Origin: Pseudoalteromonas sp. S16_S37
GTDB lineage: Bacteria; Pseudomonadota; Gammaproteobacteria; Enterobacterales; Alteromonadaceae
Assembly (NCBI RefSeq): GCF_014694405.1
Contig: NZ_JAAUWV010000040.1
Coordinates: 1 to 43,235, forward strand
Reading direction: 5' to 3'
DNA: 43,235 bases
Part shown: positions 24,077 to 33,566 of the stretch, piece by piece
Position numbering within the stretch: position 1 is the first letter of the stretch
How the letters are laid out: every line of letters starts with the position of its first letter
Translations under genes and position numbers: made by a program
The notes under the pieces: model-generated
Seen by the model: only the letters and a program-made list of their open reading frames with translations
The model's database searches: none
Told to the model about the DNA's origin: nothing

Positions 24077-25339
24077 CTAATCGCGTTTATGATTCATTTT
24101 GTATACTTTTGATCTAGGTTTATCTGAGACTTTTTTATCAGATTCTTCAGGTAGTTTAATTGCTGGAAGACGCTCATCTGGTTTTATATCTTCAATACGG
24201 CGAAGCGTATTTACCTGAATATGGGGCCACAATGTTGTTTCACCGCTTGAGCCAAACATAAATTCAAAGTCGACAATTTGTTCATATTGTAACTGTTGAA
24301 TTGTTTTGGTCTTGCCTTCGTTTTCCCAATCGTCTATTTCAACGTCTTCAAGCCACATGCGATAACGCATTCTTACAACTCGACAATACCGCTCAATCAT
24401 CACGTTATTAACAGTGGCACCTTGAACACCTGTATCATGGCGTGAGTCTAGTTCAATTAGGTCGTACGATTTAAACTTAACGGTTTTGTTAAATTCACTT
24501 AACTTCAGGTTAGGTTGTACAGTGTAAGGGTATTGTGCGCCGAACTTATTGTAGTTAAAGATACGCAAAAAATAGGCTTGAGCGCTATTAAGACCAAGTT
24601 CTTCGCGTGTTTCGTTTGTCCACTCAGGTTTGTTTTTAAGTGTCGCATCCTTGAAATCTCTTTGTGGGTCTAGCCCCATTGTGGGAGATATAGAAAGGTA
24701 TTGTGGTTCCCAAAGGTCAGCAATTTTTGGGGCTTTTGCTTTAGAGCAACTTTCGGTCACACCTCCTGTTATGTGGATTGTTGTACCGTGTGGGATCACG
24801 CCAGAGCGAGATATGGAATGCGGAGGCACAAACTGTGGGCCTAACTCATTTGGCCCAATGACTGGTGCGCCGCCATCTTCTTCGACTGACTCTAAGCTAG
24901 AAGGATGTTGGAACAAAGAGTGGGGGTTTTGATACTGGCCGTTATCTTCCCAAGGCATAGTGTTGTCACCTAGCCAAAGATACATGCCATTCTCAAAATG
25001 TTGTAGTTCGCCATCATTATCAATAATGGCCGTTTCATATTTAACTGGACCGTTAAACTGCTCGTTAGATCCTGCGCGATTACGAACGGGGGCGTTAACT
25101 TGTGTGAAGGTGAGCTGTTCACGATATTCTTGGGACTTAAAGTGAAACACACCGAAAATAGTTTCTGAAGAGGTGCCTGGAGAGGGCATACAAGTGGTGT
25201 GTAATCCGGTTGGTCCATCTTTCCAGTTCACCCATGTGCCGTGAAGTTTTTGCAATACACCAAATTGTGCTTTCTTAGGTTCACCCTCGCGCCACTCTGG
25301 ATAGGGTCTGACTGACGACTTTTGTAATTCGCTTGACAT
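24077..25339 (-). CDS. Conserved-looking 420-residue protein of unknown function
   Basis: I do not recognise a characterised family. The N-terminal part (about residues 25-125) opens with QKLHGTWVNWKDGPTGLHTT and has alternating strands ending in FENGMYLWLG, which recalls the GxW strand of lipocalin/nitrobindin-like haem-binding barrels. The middle is Pro/Gly-rich (QFVPPHSISRSGVIPHG). A second part (about 255-385) has RMRYRMWLEDVEIDDW and MFGSSGETTLWPHIQVNTL. The C-terminal 30 residues are Lys-rich and probably disordered. There is no signal peptide. The gene has its own terminator and no operon partner. A two-barrel binding protein is possible but unproven. Confidence 0.75.
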   Translation of the reverse strand: MSSELQKSSVRPYPEWREGEPKKAQFGVLQKLHGTWVNWKDGPTGLHTTCMPSPGTSSETIFGVFHFKSQEYREQLTFTQVNAPVRNRAGSNEQFNGPVKYETAIIDNDGELQHFENGMYLWLGDNTMPWEDNGQYQNPHSLFQHPSSLESVEEDGGAPVIGPNELGPQFVPPHSISRSGVIPHGTTIHITGGVTESCSKAKAPKIADLWEPQYLSISPTMGLDPQRDFKDATLKNKPEWTNETREELGLNSAQAYFLRIFNYNKFGAQYPYTVQPNLKLSEFNKTVKFKSYDLIELDSRHDTGVQGATVNNVMIERYCRVVRMRYRMWLEDVEIDDWENEGKTKTIQQLQYEQIVDFEFMFGSSGETTLWPHIQVNTLRRIEDIKPDERLPAIKLPEESDKKVSDKPRSKVYKMNHKRD

Positions 25340-25388
25340 GATATGCTCCTTATTTTCTTTGCTAAATTACCACTAACGCTATTCAGTC

Positions 25389-25511
25389 ATGTCTAAAAGA
25401 GAAGTATCATTTCCAATAGAATTGACTGAAGAATCGAAGGGTAAACGTTTAGAAAAGATGGACCAAATTGTTGCCCTTGACAATTACGAGAGATTACACG
25501 CCAATGATTAG
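25389..25511 (+). CDS. Possible 40-residue hydrophilic protein
   Basis: A short frame encodes MSKREVSFPIELTEESKGKR and 20 more polar residues, ending YERLHAND. It is divergent from the 420-residue gene, starting 50 bp away. The composition looks protein-like, but no ribosome site is visible, so it may be chance or a gene remnant. Confidence 0.3.
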   Translation: MSKREVSFPIELTEESKGKRLEKMDQIVALDNYERLHAND

Positions 25512-25537
25512 ATTAAGCTATTGATAGGGAGCGGATA

Positions 25538-26080
25538 TCAATCGTAGTATTCAATATCGTAAATCTCACCCACGTTTTCGAGTAATTGTTGTGTCGCTAC
25601 AAATAAACCCGATTCTTCGAGTTGCTTGTAGTCGGAAAATATCAGGAGCCATTCTTTTAGTAATTTGAATGAAATATAGTGTCGGATAGCTGTGGGTGTG
25701 ATCGGTATTAGACTAAGTAGGTTATTTGAATCTACGCAGGTCAAACCATCCCCTAATGAAGGTATCACCCCCGATAGTGTAAAACTATGTTCAATATGGA
25801 TTTCTTCACTTTGGAAGTGAAAATAAAGGTCGTAACTCAAATGGGCAAAACTACGCTTATCCTGTTCAAACACTTCCAAGTGAATACCGTCGTTGTCTAC
25901 TTCTAAGCGCGCTGGTTCGAACCCTTCTGAGCGGCGAGTTCTAGTTGATATGGTATCTTTTTCAATTGATAGGTTAGAGGCCTTAAACTTTTTCTCGAAA
26001 TGTTTGTGATAACTCAGGCTTTTGTATTTATAAAAAAGGTACGTGATTATTAAAACAATGAGCAAAACAATATTGTACAT
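25538..26080 (-). CDS. Membrane-anchored hypothetical protein
   Basis: The 180-residue product has one N-terminal membrane helix (YNIVLLIVLIITYLFY, residues 2-17), then a basic segment and a beta-rich soluble domain with two PxTPTAIRHYISF-like strands. No family was recognised. The C-terminus is acidic (GEIYDIEYYD). It is on the same strand as proS but separated from the upstream 420-residue gene in the wrong order for a clear operon; a stem-loop lies between it and proS. It reads as a genuine coding frame by length and composition. Confidence 0.65.
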   Translation of the reverse strand: MYNIVLLIVLIITYLFYKYKSLSYHKHFEKKFKASNLSIEKDTISTRTRRSEGFEPARLEVDNDGIHLEVFEQDKRSFAHLSYDLYFHFQSEEIHIEHSFTLSGVIPSLGDGLTCVDSNNLLSLIPITPTAIRHYISFKLLKEWLLIFSDYKQLEESGLFVATQQLLENVGEIYDIEYYD

Positions 26081-26136
26081 GGCGACAAGTTTCTTTGGGG
26101 GTTTTTACTAAAGGACTGGAATGAAGGGCAACGAAA

Positions 26137-26175
26137 ATAGCGTTAAGCGATCTGTACGATCGAACTTAACGCTAT
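26137..26175 (-). terminator. Hairpin after proS
   Basis: ATAGCGTTAAG (26137-26147) and CTTAACGCTAT (26165-26175) pair exactly, and CGATC/GATCG inside continues the stem past a two-base bulge. On the minus strand a TATTTTCGTT stretch follows, so it probably terminates proS. Confidence 0.7.
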
Positions 26176-26192
26176 CAAGTTGTATTATTTAA

Positions 26193-27917
26193 TTAGCCAC
26201 GGATCTGAGCTGTAATTACTGCTACAGCTTCATCGATATCAAGCATCAGCTGTTCACCTGTACGGCGGTTTTTAAGCTCTACTTGGTTGTTATCTAAGTT
26301 GCGTTCACCGATAACAAGTGTGTACGGTACACCAAGCAGCTCCATGTCGTTGAACATAACACCAGGGCGCTCTTTACGGTCATCAAACAACACGTCGATA
26401 CCAGCTTGCTTAAATTCGCTGTACAAGCGCTCTGCAATGTCAGGAATACGATGAGACTTGTGCATGTTCATTGGCACTATCGCAAGCTCAAATGGTGCAA
26501 GTGCAGTAGTCCACTTGATACCGTGGTCATCGTTGTTTTGCTCAATTGCTGCCGCGACTATACGAGATACACCAATACCATAACACCCCATGGTCATAAT
26601 TTGGTTTTTACCGTTTTCGCCAAGCACCCCGGCATTCATTGCTTGCGAGTATTTAGTGCCTAATTGGAAAATATGGCCCACTTCAATACCGCGTTTGATT
26701 TGTAGCGTGCCTTTACCACAAGGACTTGGATCGCCTTCAACCACGTTGCGCAGGTCAAATACTTCATAGTTGCTAACATCTCTGTCCCAGTTGATGCCGC
26801 TGTAGTGTTCGCCGTCTTTGTTTGCACCTGCAACAAAGTCAGCCATAACCGCAGCGCTTCTATCCACGATAATAGGCATGTTAAGGCCAACAGGGCCAAG
26901 CGAGCCTGGGTGAGCACCAATGGCTGCAAAAATATCTTCTTCTTTGGCCATTTCAAGCGGTGAGTCTACCAGTGGGTGCTTTTCTGCTTTTAACTCGTTA
27001 AGTTCATGGTCACCACGTAGGATCAAAGCAACTAAACCGCGTTGTTCGTTTTCATCTGGCGTACCATAAACAATAAGTGTTTTAACGCCGCGGTGTGGTT
27101 TAACACCGTGTTTGGCTTTTAGGTCTGCAATGGTTTTAGCGTCTGGAGTTGCAAAAGTGTTTAACTCTTTACTTGGCTCAGGGCGTGCTTCAGTCGGTGC
27201 GAGTGCTTCCGCTTTTTCGATGTTTGCAGCGTAATCACTTTCAGTGCTAAACGCGATTGCATCTTCACCAGACTCTGCTAATACGTGGAATTCGTGTGAC
27301 ACGCTGCCACCAATTGAACCTGTGTCAGCGATAACTGGGCGATAATCAAGTCCCAAACGCTCAAACACATTACAATACGCTTTGTGCATGCGCTGATAAG
27401 TTTCGGCTAAACACGCTTCAGTCATATGGAAAGAATAAGCATCTTTCATGGTGAATTCACGTGCGCGCATTACACCAAAACGTGGGCGTACTTCGTCACG
27501 TACTTTTGTTTGTACTTGGTACAACGTTAAAGGTAACTGCTTATAGCTGCTGATCTCTTTGCGTACTAAGTCGGTGATAACTTCTTCGTGTGTTGGGCCA
27601 AGAGCGAACGGTCGGTTGTGTCTATCGGTGATGCGAAGCAGCTCAGGACCAAACTGTTCCCAACGGCCAGATTCTTGCCAAAGATCGGCAGGTTGGATAA
27701 CAGGCATGAGCATTTCAATTGCACCTGCTTTGTCCATTTCTTCACGCACAACTTGCTCTACTTTGCGTAGCACTTTTAATCCAGATGGCAGCCAAGTGTA
27801 TAAACCTGAAGCCAGTTTGCGGATCATACCCGCACGTAACATTAACTGGTGGCTGATAATTTCAGCATCTGATGGCGTTTCTTTTAATGTCGCCAAAATA
27901 TATTGACTGGTACGCAT
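26193..27917 (-). CDS. proS: Prolyl-tRNA synthetase
   Basis: This class II synthetase charges tRNA-Pro. The 574 residues compare with 572 in E. coli. The class II catalytic domain begins [20 protein letters not shown]; motif 2 is around [20 protein letters not shown], and [20 protein letters not shown] is motif 3. The large insertion (about 225-390) is the bacterial YbaK-like editing domain that clears Ala-tRNA-Pro. The anticodon domain ends in [10 protein letters not shown]. The ATG at 27917 is the conserved start; an upstream in-frame Met adds eleven non-conserved residues. The trmO gene lies 79 bp upstream on the same strand, so they may be cotranscribed. Confidence 0.98.
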   Translation of the reverse strand: MRTSQYILATLKETPSDAEIISHQLMLRAGMIRKLASGLYTWLPSGLKVLRKVEQVVREEMDKAGAIEMLMPVIQPADLWQESGRWEQFGPELLRITDRHNRPFALGPTHEEVITDLVRKEISSYKQLPLTLYQVQTKVRDEVRPRFGVMRAREFTMKDAYSFHMTEACLAETYQRMHKAYCNVFERLGLDYRPVIADTGSIGGSVSHEFHVLAESGEDAIAFSTESDYAANIEKAEALAPTEARPEPSKELNTFATPDAKTIADLKAKHGVKPHRGVKTLIVYGTPDENEQRGLVALILRGDHELNELKAEKHPLVDSPLEMAKEEDIFAAIGAHPGSLGPVGLNMPIIVDRSAAVMADFVAGANKDGEHYSGINWDRDVSNYEVFDLRNVVEGDPSPCGKGTLQIKRGIEVGHIFQLGTKYSQAMNAGVLGENGKNQIMTMGCYGIGVSRIVAAAIEQNNDDHGIKWTTALAPFELAIVPMNMHKSHRIPDIAERLYSEFKQAGIDVLFDDRKERPGVMFNDMELLGVPYTLVIGERNLDNNQVELKNRRTGEQLMLDIDEAVAVITAQIRG

Positions 27918-27996
27918 GATGGTTCCGTTCGTAATGTAATTGTTTTTCAAAAGTCTAGCGCGTAGTTTATCAGCGCTAGGGCGCTACACAAAGTGT

Positions 27997-28701
27997 TTAT
28001 TCGTGGGTTATCTCAATCACTTTATTGTGTTGTTCGTCAACTTGCCAACGAATATTGAATTCGTACAAGCTCATGCCGTAAAACTGGGTTTGTTGCTTTT
28101 GTTTTTTATAGGCAGGACGCGGGTCTTGCTTGAGCACATTGGTGATGAATTCTTGCAGATCCGGATATTGCGTTTGCTTTGCAATGAAATCATTTGCTTG
28201 TTCACTAAACTCAACAGTCATAGGCGTTTGGGGACGTGTATCTGCAAAACCTGCACTGGCATCCGTCATTGCGTCGGAGTAGGGTAAATATGGTTTGATA
28301 TCAACAATTGGCGTGCCATCTAGCAAGTCTATGCCAGAGAGCAACAGGGCCAATTGGCCATTTTTATATTCTACCCCTTCAAGTTTTACTGCACTCATAC
28401 CTATAGCGTTTGGGCGAAATGTGGCGCGGGTGGCAAATACCCCTTTGCGTTCGTTACCGCCCAAGCGAGGTGGGCGAACCAGTGCTGAGTAACCTTTATC
28501 TGCTGTTTCGTGAAAACGAAACAACAGCCATAGGTGACTAAATTCTTCAATACCACGAACAAATTCTTCTCGACTAAAGTCTTCGCAAAATACCAGCTTT
28601 GCTTTTGCTTGTGGTACAAGCCTAGGTTGGCGTGGAATAGCAAATTTTTGTTTATAAGGCGATTGGATATAGCCAATAGGTTGAATTTGATAGCTTTGCA
28701 C
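27997..28701 (-). CDS. trmO: tRNA (N6-threonylcarbamoyladenosine-37) methyltransferase
   Basis: The 234-residue protein matches the TsaA/YaeB family (235 in E. coli). It has YIQSPYKQKFAIPRQPRLV at about residues 11-29, then FSHLWLLFRFHE, RPPRLGGNERKGVFATRATF (about 76-95) and RPNAIGMSAVKL. LDGTPIVDIKPYLPYSDA is also diagnostic. TrmO uses SAM to methylate t6A37 in tRNA-Thr isoacceptors. The C-terminal half (DPRPAYKK, YGMSLYEFNIRW) is also present, so it is full length. It sits directly upstream of proS. Confidence 0.95.
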   Translation of the reverse strand: MQSYQIQPIGYIQSPYKQKFAIPRQPRLVPQAKAKLVFCEDFSREEFVRGIEEFSHLWLLFRFHETADKGYSALVRPPRLGGNERKGVFATRATFRPNAIGMSAVKLEGVEYKNGQLALLLSGIDLLDGTPIVDIKPYLPYSDAMTDASAGFADTRPQTPMTVEFSEQANDFIAKQTQYPDLQEFITNVLKQDPRPAYKKQKQQTQFYGMSLYEFNIRWQVDEQHNKVIEITHE

Positions 28702-28807
28702 TGTTGTTATGTCACTACTTTAAATAAAGGCGGCCGCGATTGTAGCGCGTATGGGCCTGTTTATCTACGCTCAACGGGTTATAGGCGGTGTGAAGTTAAC
28801 CTAAGGT

Positions 28808-29284
28808 TTAATCTTCAATCGTGCGCTGCAATAAAGACTCGGTTTCAATGGCGATTTCTTTCATTTTTATCGCGTATAACTCAAGTTTTTTTTGCTCTTC
28901 TGTTTTTGGTTTAAATTGCGGCACAGGTACTGGGTAGCCGGCTTTATCCATAGCAATAAAGCTGATAATACAGTGGTTACTTTCAACTAAGGATTGCTTT
29001 TGTGGGTCACCGCAGCGTACACGAATAAATATCTGCATGCTGGTTTTGCCTGTATGGGCAATTTGCGCTGATACTTCAACGATTTGGCCAACTAGAATAG
29101 GGCGTTTGAATCTTACGCCAGCTACAGAAACGGTGACGCAGTAGCTGCCACTCCAACCAGCGGCACAGGCATAACCCGCCTGATCTATCCATTTCATAAC
29201 AATGCCACCGTGTACTTTACCGCCAAAGTTTACATCGGTGGGCTCTGCTAAAAATCTAAATACCACTTCTGAGTGTCCACTCAT
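28808..29284 (-). CDS. Acyl-CoA thioesterase, hotdog fold (YciA/Acot-like)
   Basis: The 158-residue protein has the hotdog hallmarks: PTDVNFGGKVHGGIVMKWID (about residues 15-34), with the catalytic Asp in the WIDQAGY helix, then VAGVRFKRPILVGQIVEV and GKTSMQIFIRV. The family hydrolyses acyl-CoAs to free acids and CoA. The C-terminal 40 residues form a Lys/Glu-rich helix. It lies between the ETF-QO gene and trmO on the same strand but has a terminator hairpin in front of it. Chain-length preference cannot be read. Confidence 0.9.
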   Translation of the reverse strand: MSGHSEVVFRFLAEPTDVNFGGKVHGGIVMKWIDQAGYACAAGWSGSYCVTVSVAGVRFKRPILVGQIVEVSAQIAHTGKTSMQIFIRVRCGDPQKQSLVESNHCIISFIAMDKAGYPVPVPQFKPKTEEQKKLELYAIKMKEIAIETESLLQRTIED

Positions 29285-29368
29285 AGCTTAGTGCTCTTTA
29301 TTTGCGACTTTTGATTAAGTATATGCAATATTTAGATTTTTGCTGGTCTTCGGATAGGCAGAGTAAAA

Positions 29369-29385
29369 AGGGGCCATAGGCCCCT
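29369..29385 (-). terminator. Terminator of the ETF-QO gene
   Basis: AGGGGCC and GGCCCCT form a seven-base stem with a three-base loop, followed on the minus strand by TTTTTAC, about 30 bases after the stop. Confidence 0.8.
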
Positions 29386-29415
29386 GCAATTTAGGTTGGA
29401 TACACTTTAGTAAAG

Positions 29416-31065
29416 TTACATATTTGGATAATTAGGACCGCCGGCACCTTCTGGTGTTACCCAAGTAATGTTTTGGCTTGGATCTTTAATATCACAGGTT
29501 TTACAGTGAACGCAGTTTTGTGCGTTAATCACAAACTGCTTTTCACCTTGCTCGTTCTCGTTCACCTCATACACGCCAGCAGGGCAGTAGCGCAGGGCAG
29601 GCTCGGCGTATTTTTCAAGGTTGACGTTAATAGGAATACTGGCATCGGCCAATTGCAAATGGCACGGCTGCGATTCTTCGTGGTTGGTATTAGATAAAAA
29701 CACCGACGACAGCTTGTCGAAGCTCAATTTGCCATCAGGTTTTGGGTAGCCGATGGTTTGGCATTCAGAAGCCGGCTTTAACGTCGCATAATCATGGTGC
29801 TCGTCTTTGAACGTAAATGGCAAAGACCCAGAAAAGATATTTTGATCTAGGGTGTTGTATGCGCCACCTAAAATTCGGCCAAACTTGTGAATGGCAGGGC
29901 CAAAATTACGAGACTGATACAGCTCATCGTATAGCCAGCTTGATTTAAATTTATCAGCAAAGCTGGTTAAATCCGCAGCAGGTTGTTCTGAACTCAACGC
30001 TTCTATAATGCAGTCAGCAGCTAACATGCCTGACTTCATCGCAGTGTGATTACCTTTGATTTTGGCAAAATTAAGCGTACCTGCATCACAGCCTACCAAT
30101 AGGCCACCTGGGAAATGCATTTTAGGTAAACTGTGGAACCCACCTTTGGCAATTGCACGAGCGCCATAAGCGATACGTTCACCGCCCTCTAACACTTGAG
30201 CAAACACGGGGTGATGCTTCATGCGTTGAAACTCATCAAAGGGGCTCAAATACGGGTTGCTGTAATTTAAGTCGATGATAAGGCCAACCACCACCTGATT
30301 GTTTTCGGCGTGATACATAAACGACCCACCATGGGTATCGTTTTCAAGTGGCCAGCCTGTACCATGTACCACAGTGCCTTCTTTGTGTTTGGCAGGGTCG
30401 ATTTGCCAAATTTCTTTAAAGCCAATGCCGTAATGCTGCGGTGTTGCGTCTTTATCAAGCGCAAACTGTTTAATAAGTTGTTTGCCTAAGTGACCACGAC
30501 AGCCCTCTGCAAATACCGTGTACTTAGCACGCAGCTCCATTCCTGGCATATAGCTATCTTTAGGTTGGCCGTCTTTATCAACGCCCATATCGCCGGTGAT
30601 AATCCCCTTAACTTCGTTATCTTCCACAATCAGTGAATGAGCACTAAAGCCTGGGAATATCTCTACGCCTAATTGTTCTGCTTGCTCGGCTAGCCAGCGA
30701 CATACGTTGCCCATCGAGACAATGTAGTTGCCATGGTTTTTAAATGTTTTTGGCACCGCGATATGTGGAATGCTGGTGGCTTTATCGTTACTTTTAAATA
30801 GATAAATGTCGTCTTGCGTAACTTGCGTGGTGATTGGTGCGCCTTTTTCTTGCCAATCGGGTAGTAGTTCATCTAATGCTTTGGTTTCAAAAACAGCACC
30901 AGATAAAATATGTGCGCCAACTTCAGAGCCTTTTTCAACGACACAGATCATGAGTTCTTTTTCTTGTTGCTGTGCCTGTTGTGCTAGTCGGATTGCGCAT
31001 GACAGCCCAGCAGGGCCAGCGCCAACAACCACAACATCGAATTCCATGGTTTCGCGTTCAACCAT
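29416..31065 (-). CDS. Electron-transfer flavoprotein-ubiquinone oxidoreductase
   Basis: The 549-residue protein starts with an FAD-binding Rossmann motif, VVVVGAGPAGLSCAIRL (about residues 10-26). GAHILSGAVFE and the middle domain (GTGWPLENDTHGGSFMYH) are typical of ETF-QO. The C-terminal ferredoxin-like domain has CVHCKTCDIKDPSQNITWV, with the 4Fe-4S cysteines, and the conserved end GAGGPNYPNM. It passes electrons from EtfAB to the quinone pool at the inner membrane. GAGG lies five bases before the ATG. It is divergent from etfBA across palindromic sites, so the three are probably coregulated. Confidence 0.96.
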   Translation of the reverse strand: MVERETMEFDVVVVGAGPAGLSCAIRLAQQAQQQEKELMICVVEKGSEVGAHILSGAVFETKALDELLPDWQEKGAPITTQVTQDDIYLFKSNDKATSIPHIAVPKTFKNHGNYIVSMGNVCRWLAEQAEQLGVEIFPGFSAHSLIVEDNEVKGIITGDMGVDKDGQPKDSYMPGMELRAKYTVFAEGCRGHLGKQLIKQFALDKDATPQHYGIGFKEIWQIDPAKHKEGTVVHGTGWPLENDTHGGSFMYHAENNQVVVGLIIDLNYSNPYLSPFDEFQRMKHHPVFAQVLEGGERIAYGARAIAKGGFHSLPKMHFPGGLLVGCDAGTLNFAKIKGNHTAMKSGMLAADCIIEALSSEQPAADLTSFADKFKSSWLYDELYQSRNFGPAIHKFGRILGGAYNTLDQNIFSGSLPFTFKDEHHDYATLKPASECQTIGYPKPDGKLSFDKLSSVFLSNTNHEESQPCHLQLADASIPINVNLEKYAEPALRYCPAGVYEVNENEQGEKQFVINAQNCVHCKTCDIKDPSQNITWVTPEGAGGPNYPNM

Positions 31066-31119
31066 TTTAACCTCACTATATTTGACGGTGTATTAACTAA
31101 AAAGAGGTTTTAGTTTTTA

Positions 31120-31211
31120 TTACGTTAAAGTAAGGTTATTTTAGGTTGACGTTTACGTCAACAGGAAGTAGTCTGATTCTATAAAATAAATATGTTGACG
31201 TAGACGTTAGC
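31120..31211. promoter_or_regulatory. Palindromic operator cluster between ETF-QO and etfBA
   Basis: GTTGACGTTTACGTCAAC at 31145-31162 is a perfect seven-base dyad around TTTA. GTTGACGTAGACGTTAGC at 31194-31211 is a diverged second copy, and TTACGTTAAAGTAA at 31120-31133 a possible third. Such TTGACG..CGTCAA dyads resemble sites described for LiuR, a MerR-family regulator of branched-chain amino acid and fatty-acid degradation. The regulator identity is an inference from memory of the motif and from the genes; no LiuR gene is in the window. Confidence 0.65.
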
Positions 31212-31240
31212 TTTAAGAATAACCAGATGATGGAGTAACC

Positions 31241-31993
31241 ATGAAAGTACTTGTGCCAATCAAACGTGTGATTGACTACAACGTCAAGGCAAGAGTTAAG
31301 CCAGACAACAGTGATGTTGATTTAACGAACGTTAAAATGGCAATGAACCCATTTTGCGAAATTGCTGTTGAAGAGGCTATCCGTTTAAAAGAAGCGGGTA
31401 CAGCCAGTGAAGTGATAGCCGTATCTATCGGTGATAAAGCATGCCAAGAGCAGCTTCGTACCGCATTAGCACTGGGTGCTGACAGAGCCATTCATATTGA
31501 AACTGACGCTAAACTTGAGTCTTTGCATGTTGCTAAACTGCTTGCCAAATTAGTTGAGCAAGAGCAGCCTGAGCTGGTTATTCTAGGTAAACAGTCAATT
31601 GATTCAGATAACAACCAAACAGGTCAAATGTTGGCGGCACTTACAAAACGCAGCCAAGGTACATTTGCGTCAAAAGTGGTTATTGAAGCTGGTAAAGCGC
31701 AAGTAACTCGTGAAGTAGATGGTGGTTTGCAAACGGTATCGTTAACTCTACCAGCCATTGTTACAACCGACTTACGTTTAAATGAGCCACGTTACGCATC
31801 GCTACCAAACATCATGAAAGCCAAGCGCAAACCACTAGATGTGATTGCAGCAGACAGCCTAGGTGTTGATCTTGCGCCGCGCATCGAACTGGTTAAAGTT
31901 GAAGAGCCAGCTAAGCGTGAAGCGGGTGTCATTGTTGAGAGTGTTGAAGAGCTAGTAACCAAATTAAAAACTGAAGCAAAGGTGATCTCATGA
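31241..31993 (+). CDS. etfB: Electron transfer flavoprotein, beta subunit
   Basis: The 250-residue protein begins [20 protein letters not shown] and has [17 protein letters not shown] (about residues 36-52), the ETF beta signature [20 protein letters not shown] (about 116-135), and [22 protein letters not shown] ending ([20 protein letters not shown]). EtfB binds AMP and with EtfA forms the soluble FAD carrier that accepts electrons from acyl-CoA dehydrogenases. It overlaps etfA by four bases (ATGA). The promoter region carries the palindromic operators. Confidence 0.97.
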   Translation: MKVLVPIKRVIDYNVKARVKPDNSDVDLTNVKMAMNPFCEIAVEEAIRLKEAGTASEVIAVSIGDKACQEQLRTALALGADRAIHIETDAKLESLHVAKLLAKLVEQEQPELVILGKQSIDSDNNQTGQMLAALTKRSQGTFASKVVIEAGKAQVTREVDGGLQTVSLTLPAIVTTDLRLNEPRYASLPNIMKAKRKPLDVIAADSLGVDLAPRIELVKVEEPAKREAGVIVESVEELVTKLKTEAKVIS

Positions 31994-32916
31994 GCGTATT
32001 AGTTATTGCAGAGCATGAACATGGTCAACTAAAGCCTGAGACCGCAAAAGTTGTCAATGCTGCCGTTGCTATCGGTGGTGATGTAGAAGTATTAGTAGCG
32101 GGCCATAATGTGGCTGATGTTGCCAACAGCGCGGCATTGATTGCCGGCGTTAATAAAGTACGTGTTGCTGATAGCGCTGCGTTTGAGCACCAACTAGCAG
32201 AAAACACCGCCGACTTAATCGTCGAGTTAGCATCAAGCTACAGTCACATTTTAGCGAGTGCTTCAACAACGGGTAAAAATACGTTGCCACGCGTGAGTGC
32301 ATTGTTAGATAAATCACAAGTTTCTGAGATTGTGGGCGTAGTTGACGCCGACACGTTTAAGCGCCCGATTTATGCAGGTAATGCCATTGCAACGGTTAAA
32401 TCTAATGAGTCGCAAAAAGTGATCACGGTTCGAGCAAGCGCATTTGACGCACAAGTCGAGCAGGGCGCATGTGAAGTTGAAAACTTGTCTCTGAGCATGG
32501 ACAACGCGTTAAGTGCTTTTGTAAGCGTTGAGCAAACAGAATCAGAGCGTCCAGAACTTAACGCCGCACCAGTGGTTATTTCTGGTGGTCGTGGTATGCA
32601 AAACGGCGAAAACTTCGCATTACTTAACGGTATTGCAGATAAGTTAGGCGCTGCAATTGGTGCGTCGCGTGCCGCTGTGGATGCTGGCTTCGTTCCAAAC
32701 GATATGCAAGTGGGTCAAACGGGTAAAATCGTTGCTCCGGATTTGTATATTGCCGTAGGTATTAGTGGCGCGATCCAACACCTAGCGGGTATGAAAGATT
32801 CCAAAGTGATTGTGGCCATCAATAAAGACCCAGATGCGCCAATTTTCCAAGTTGCCGATTATGGCCTAGTAGCTGATTTATTCGATGTGCTACCAGAGCT
32901 AGAAGCTGCATTATAA
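31990..32916 (+). CDS. etfA: Electron transfer flavoprotein, alpha subunit
   Basis: The 308-residue protein has the N-terminal domain [20 protein letters not shown] and the C-terminal FAD-binding domain [19 protein letters not shown] (about residues 195-213), [20 protein letters not shown] and [20 protein letters not shown]. It holds the FAD that shuttles electrons to ETF-QO. The gene is translationally coupled to etfB and followed by a strong terminator. Confidence 0.97.
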   Translation: MSVLVIAEHEHGQLKPETAKVVNAAVAIGGDVEVLVAGHNVADVANSAALIAGVNKVRVADSAAFEHQLAENTADLIVELASSYSHILASASTTGKNTLPRVSALLDKSQVSEIVGVVDADTFKRPIYAGNAIATVKSNESQKVITVRASAFDAQVEQGACEVENLSLSMDNALSAFVSVEQTESERPELNAAPVVISGGRGMQNGENFALLNGIADKLGAAIGASRAAVDAGFVPNDMQVGQTGKIVAPDLYIAVGISGAIQHLAGMKDSKVIVAINKDPDAPIFQVADYGLVADLFDVLPELEAAL

Positions 32917-32941
32917 TAAGAGCAACAAAATTCTGGTTGTT

Positions 32942-32974
32942 AAAGCCGTGTGCCGAAAGGCCGCGGCTTTTTTT
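32942..32974 (+). terminator. Terminator of etfBA
   Basis: AAAGCCG (32942-32948) pairs with CGGCTTT (32964-32970), with inner GCC/GGC pairs around GAAA, and a T-run to 32974. Confidence 0.88.
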
Positions 32975-33566
32975 GTTTTATTTAACCAATAAACTATTTG
33001 AGTTATATAAGCTTTCTGTAATTGACAGCCCACACATGAATAGCTTTAAACTCATTTGGCATCAGCAGTGTTGTTAATAAATTTGCACTAGGTACAGATA
33101 GTAACATTACTCAAAAAGAGCAGAGCAACTAAGTTATTTTTGATATAACAGGTGCTGAAGCCGCAGCTACACGTCGAAAGTATAATTTTGGTGCATTGAT
33201 TAGTTAGTTTTAAGAAGAAGTCATGCAATATATACTCAAGCTTTACTTTGGTCACTAGTAAGAAGCAGATAGGTATGATCAAAGTGGGAGGGTGCCATTT
33301 TTGTTATGATTTGAGGCTTTAGTATCAACACCATCAAGCTAATCATAAACTGATTTTGTTACAGATTATTCAAGGTCGGGATATTATATAATCATCAATA
33401 ATTTCTTAAATGACACAGATTTAGTTTAAATTGCAAGGTGTTGTATTTATTATGGATTCAACTTATCATGTACCCATTTTATTAATTAAACCGATATCCA
33501 CAATAAGTGCTAGCGTGCAGCTAGGATAATTGCTGTACGTCTATGTAAACATATAAAAGGAATGCT
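32975..33566. other. Long AT-rich gap before the toroid-enzyme gene
   Basis: About 590 bp hold no supported gene. A minus-strand frame at 33088-33282 is hydrophobic and Cys-rich but has no ribosome site and low-complexity composition. The last 100 bp should contain the promoter of the downstream gene. The unusual length may reflect a deleted gene. Confidence 0.4.

Noticed and set aside
33088..33282. 64-residue minus-strand frame in the long gap
   Set aside because: Hydrophobic low-complexity sequence with no ribosome site and no recognisable domain.
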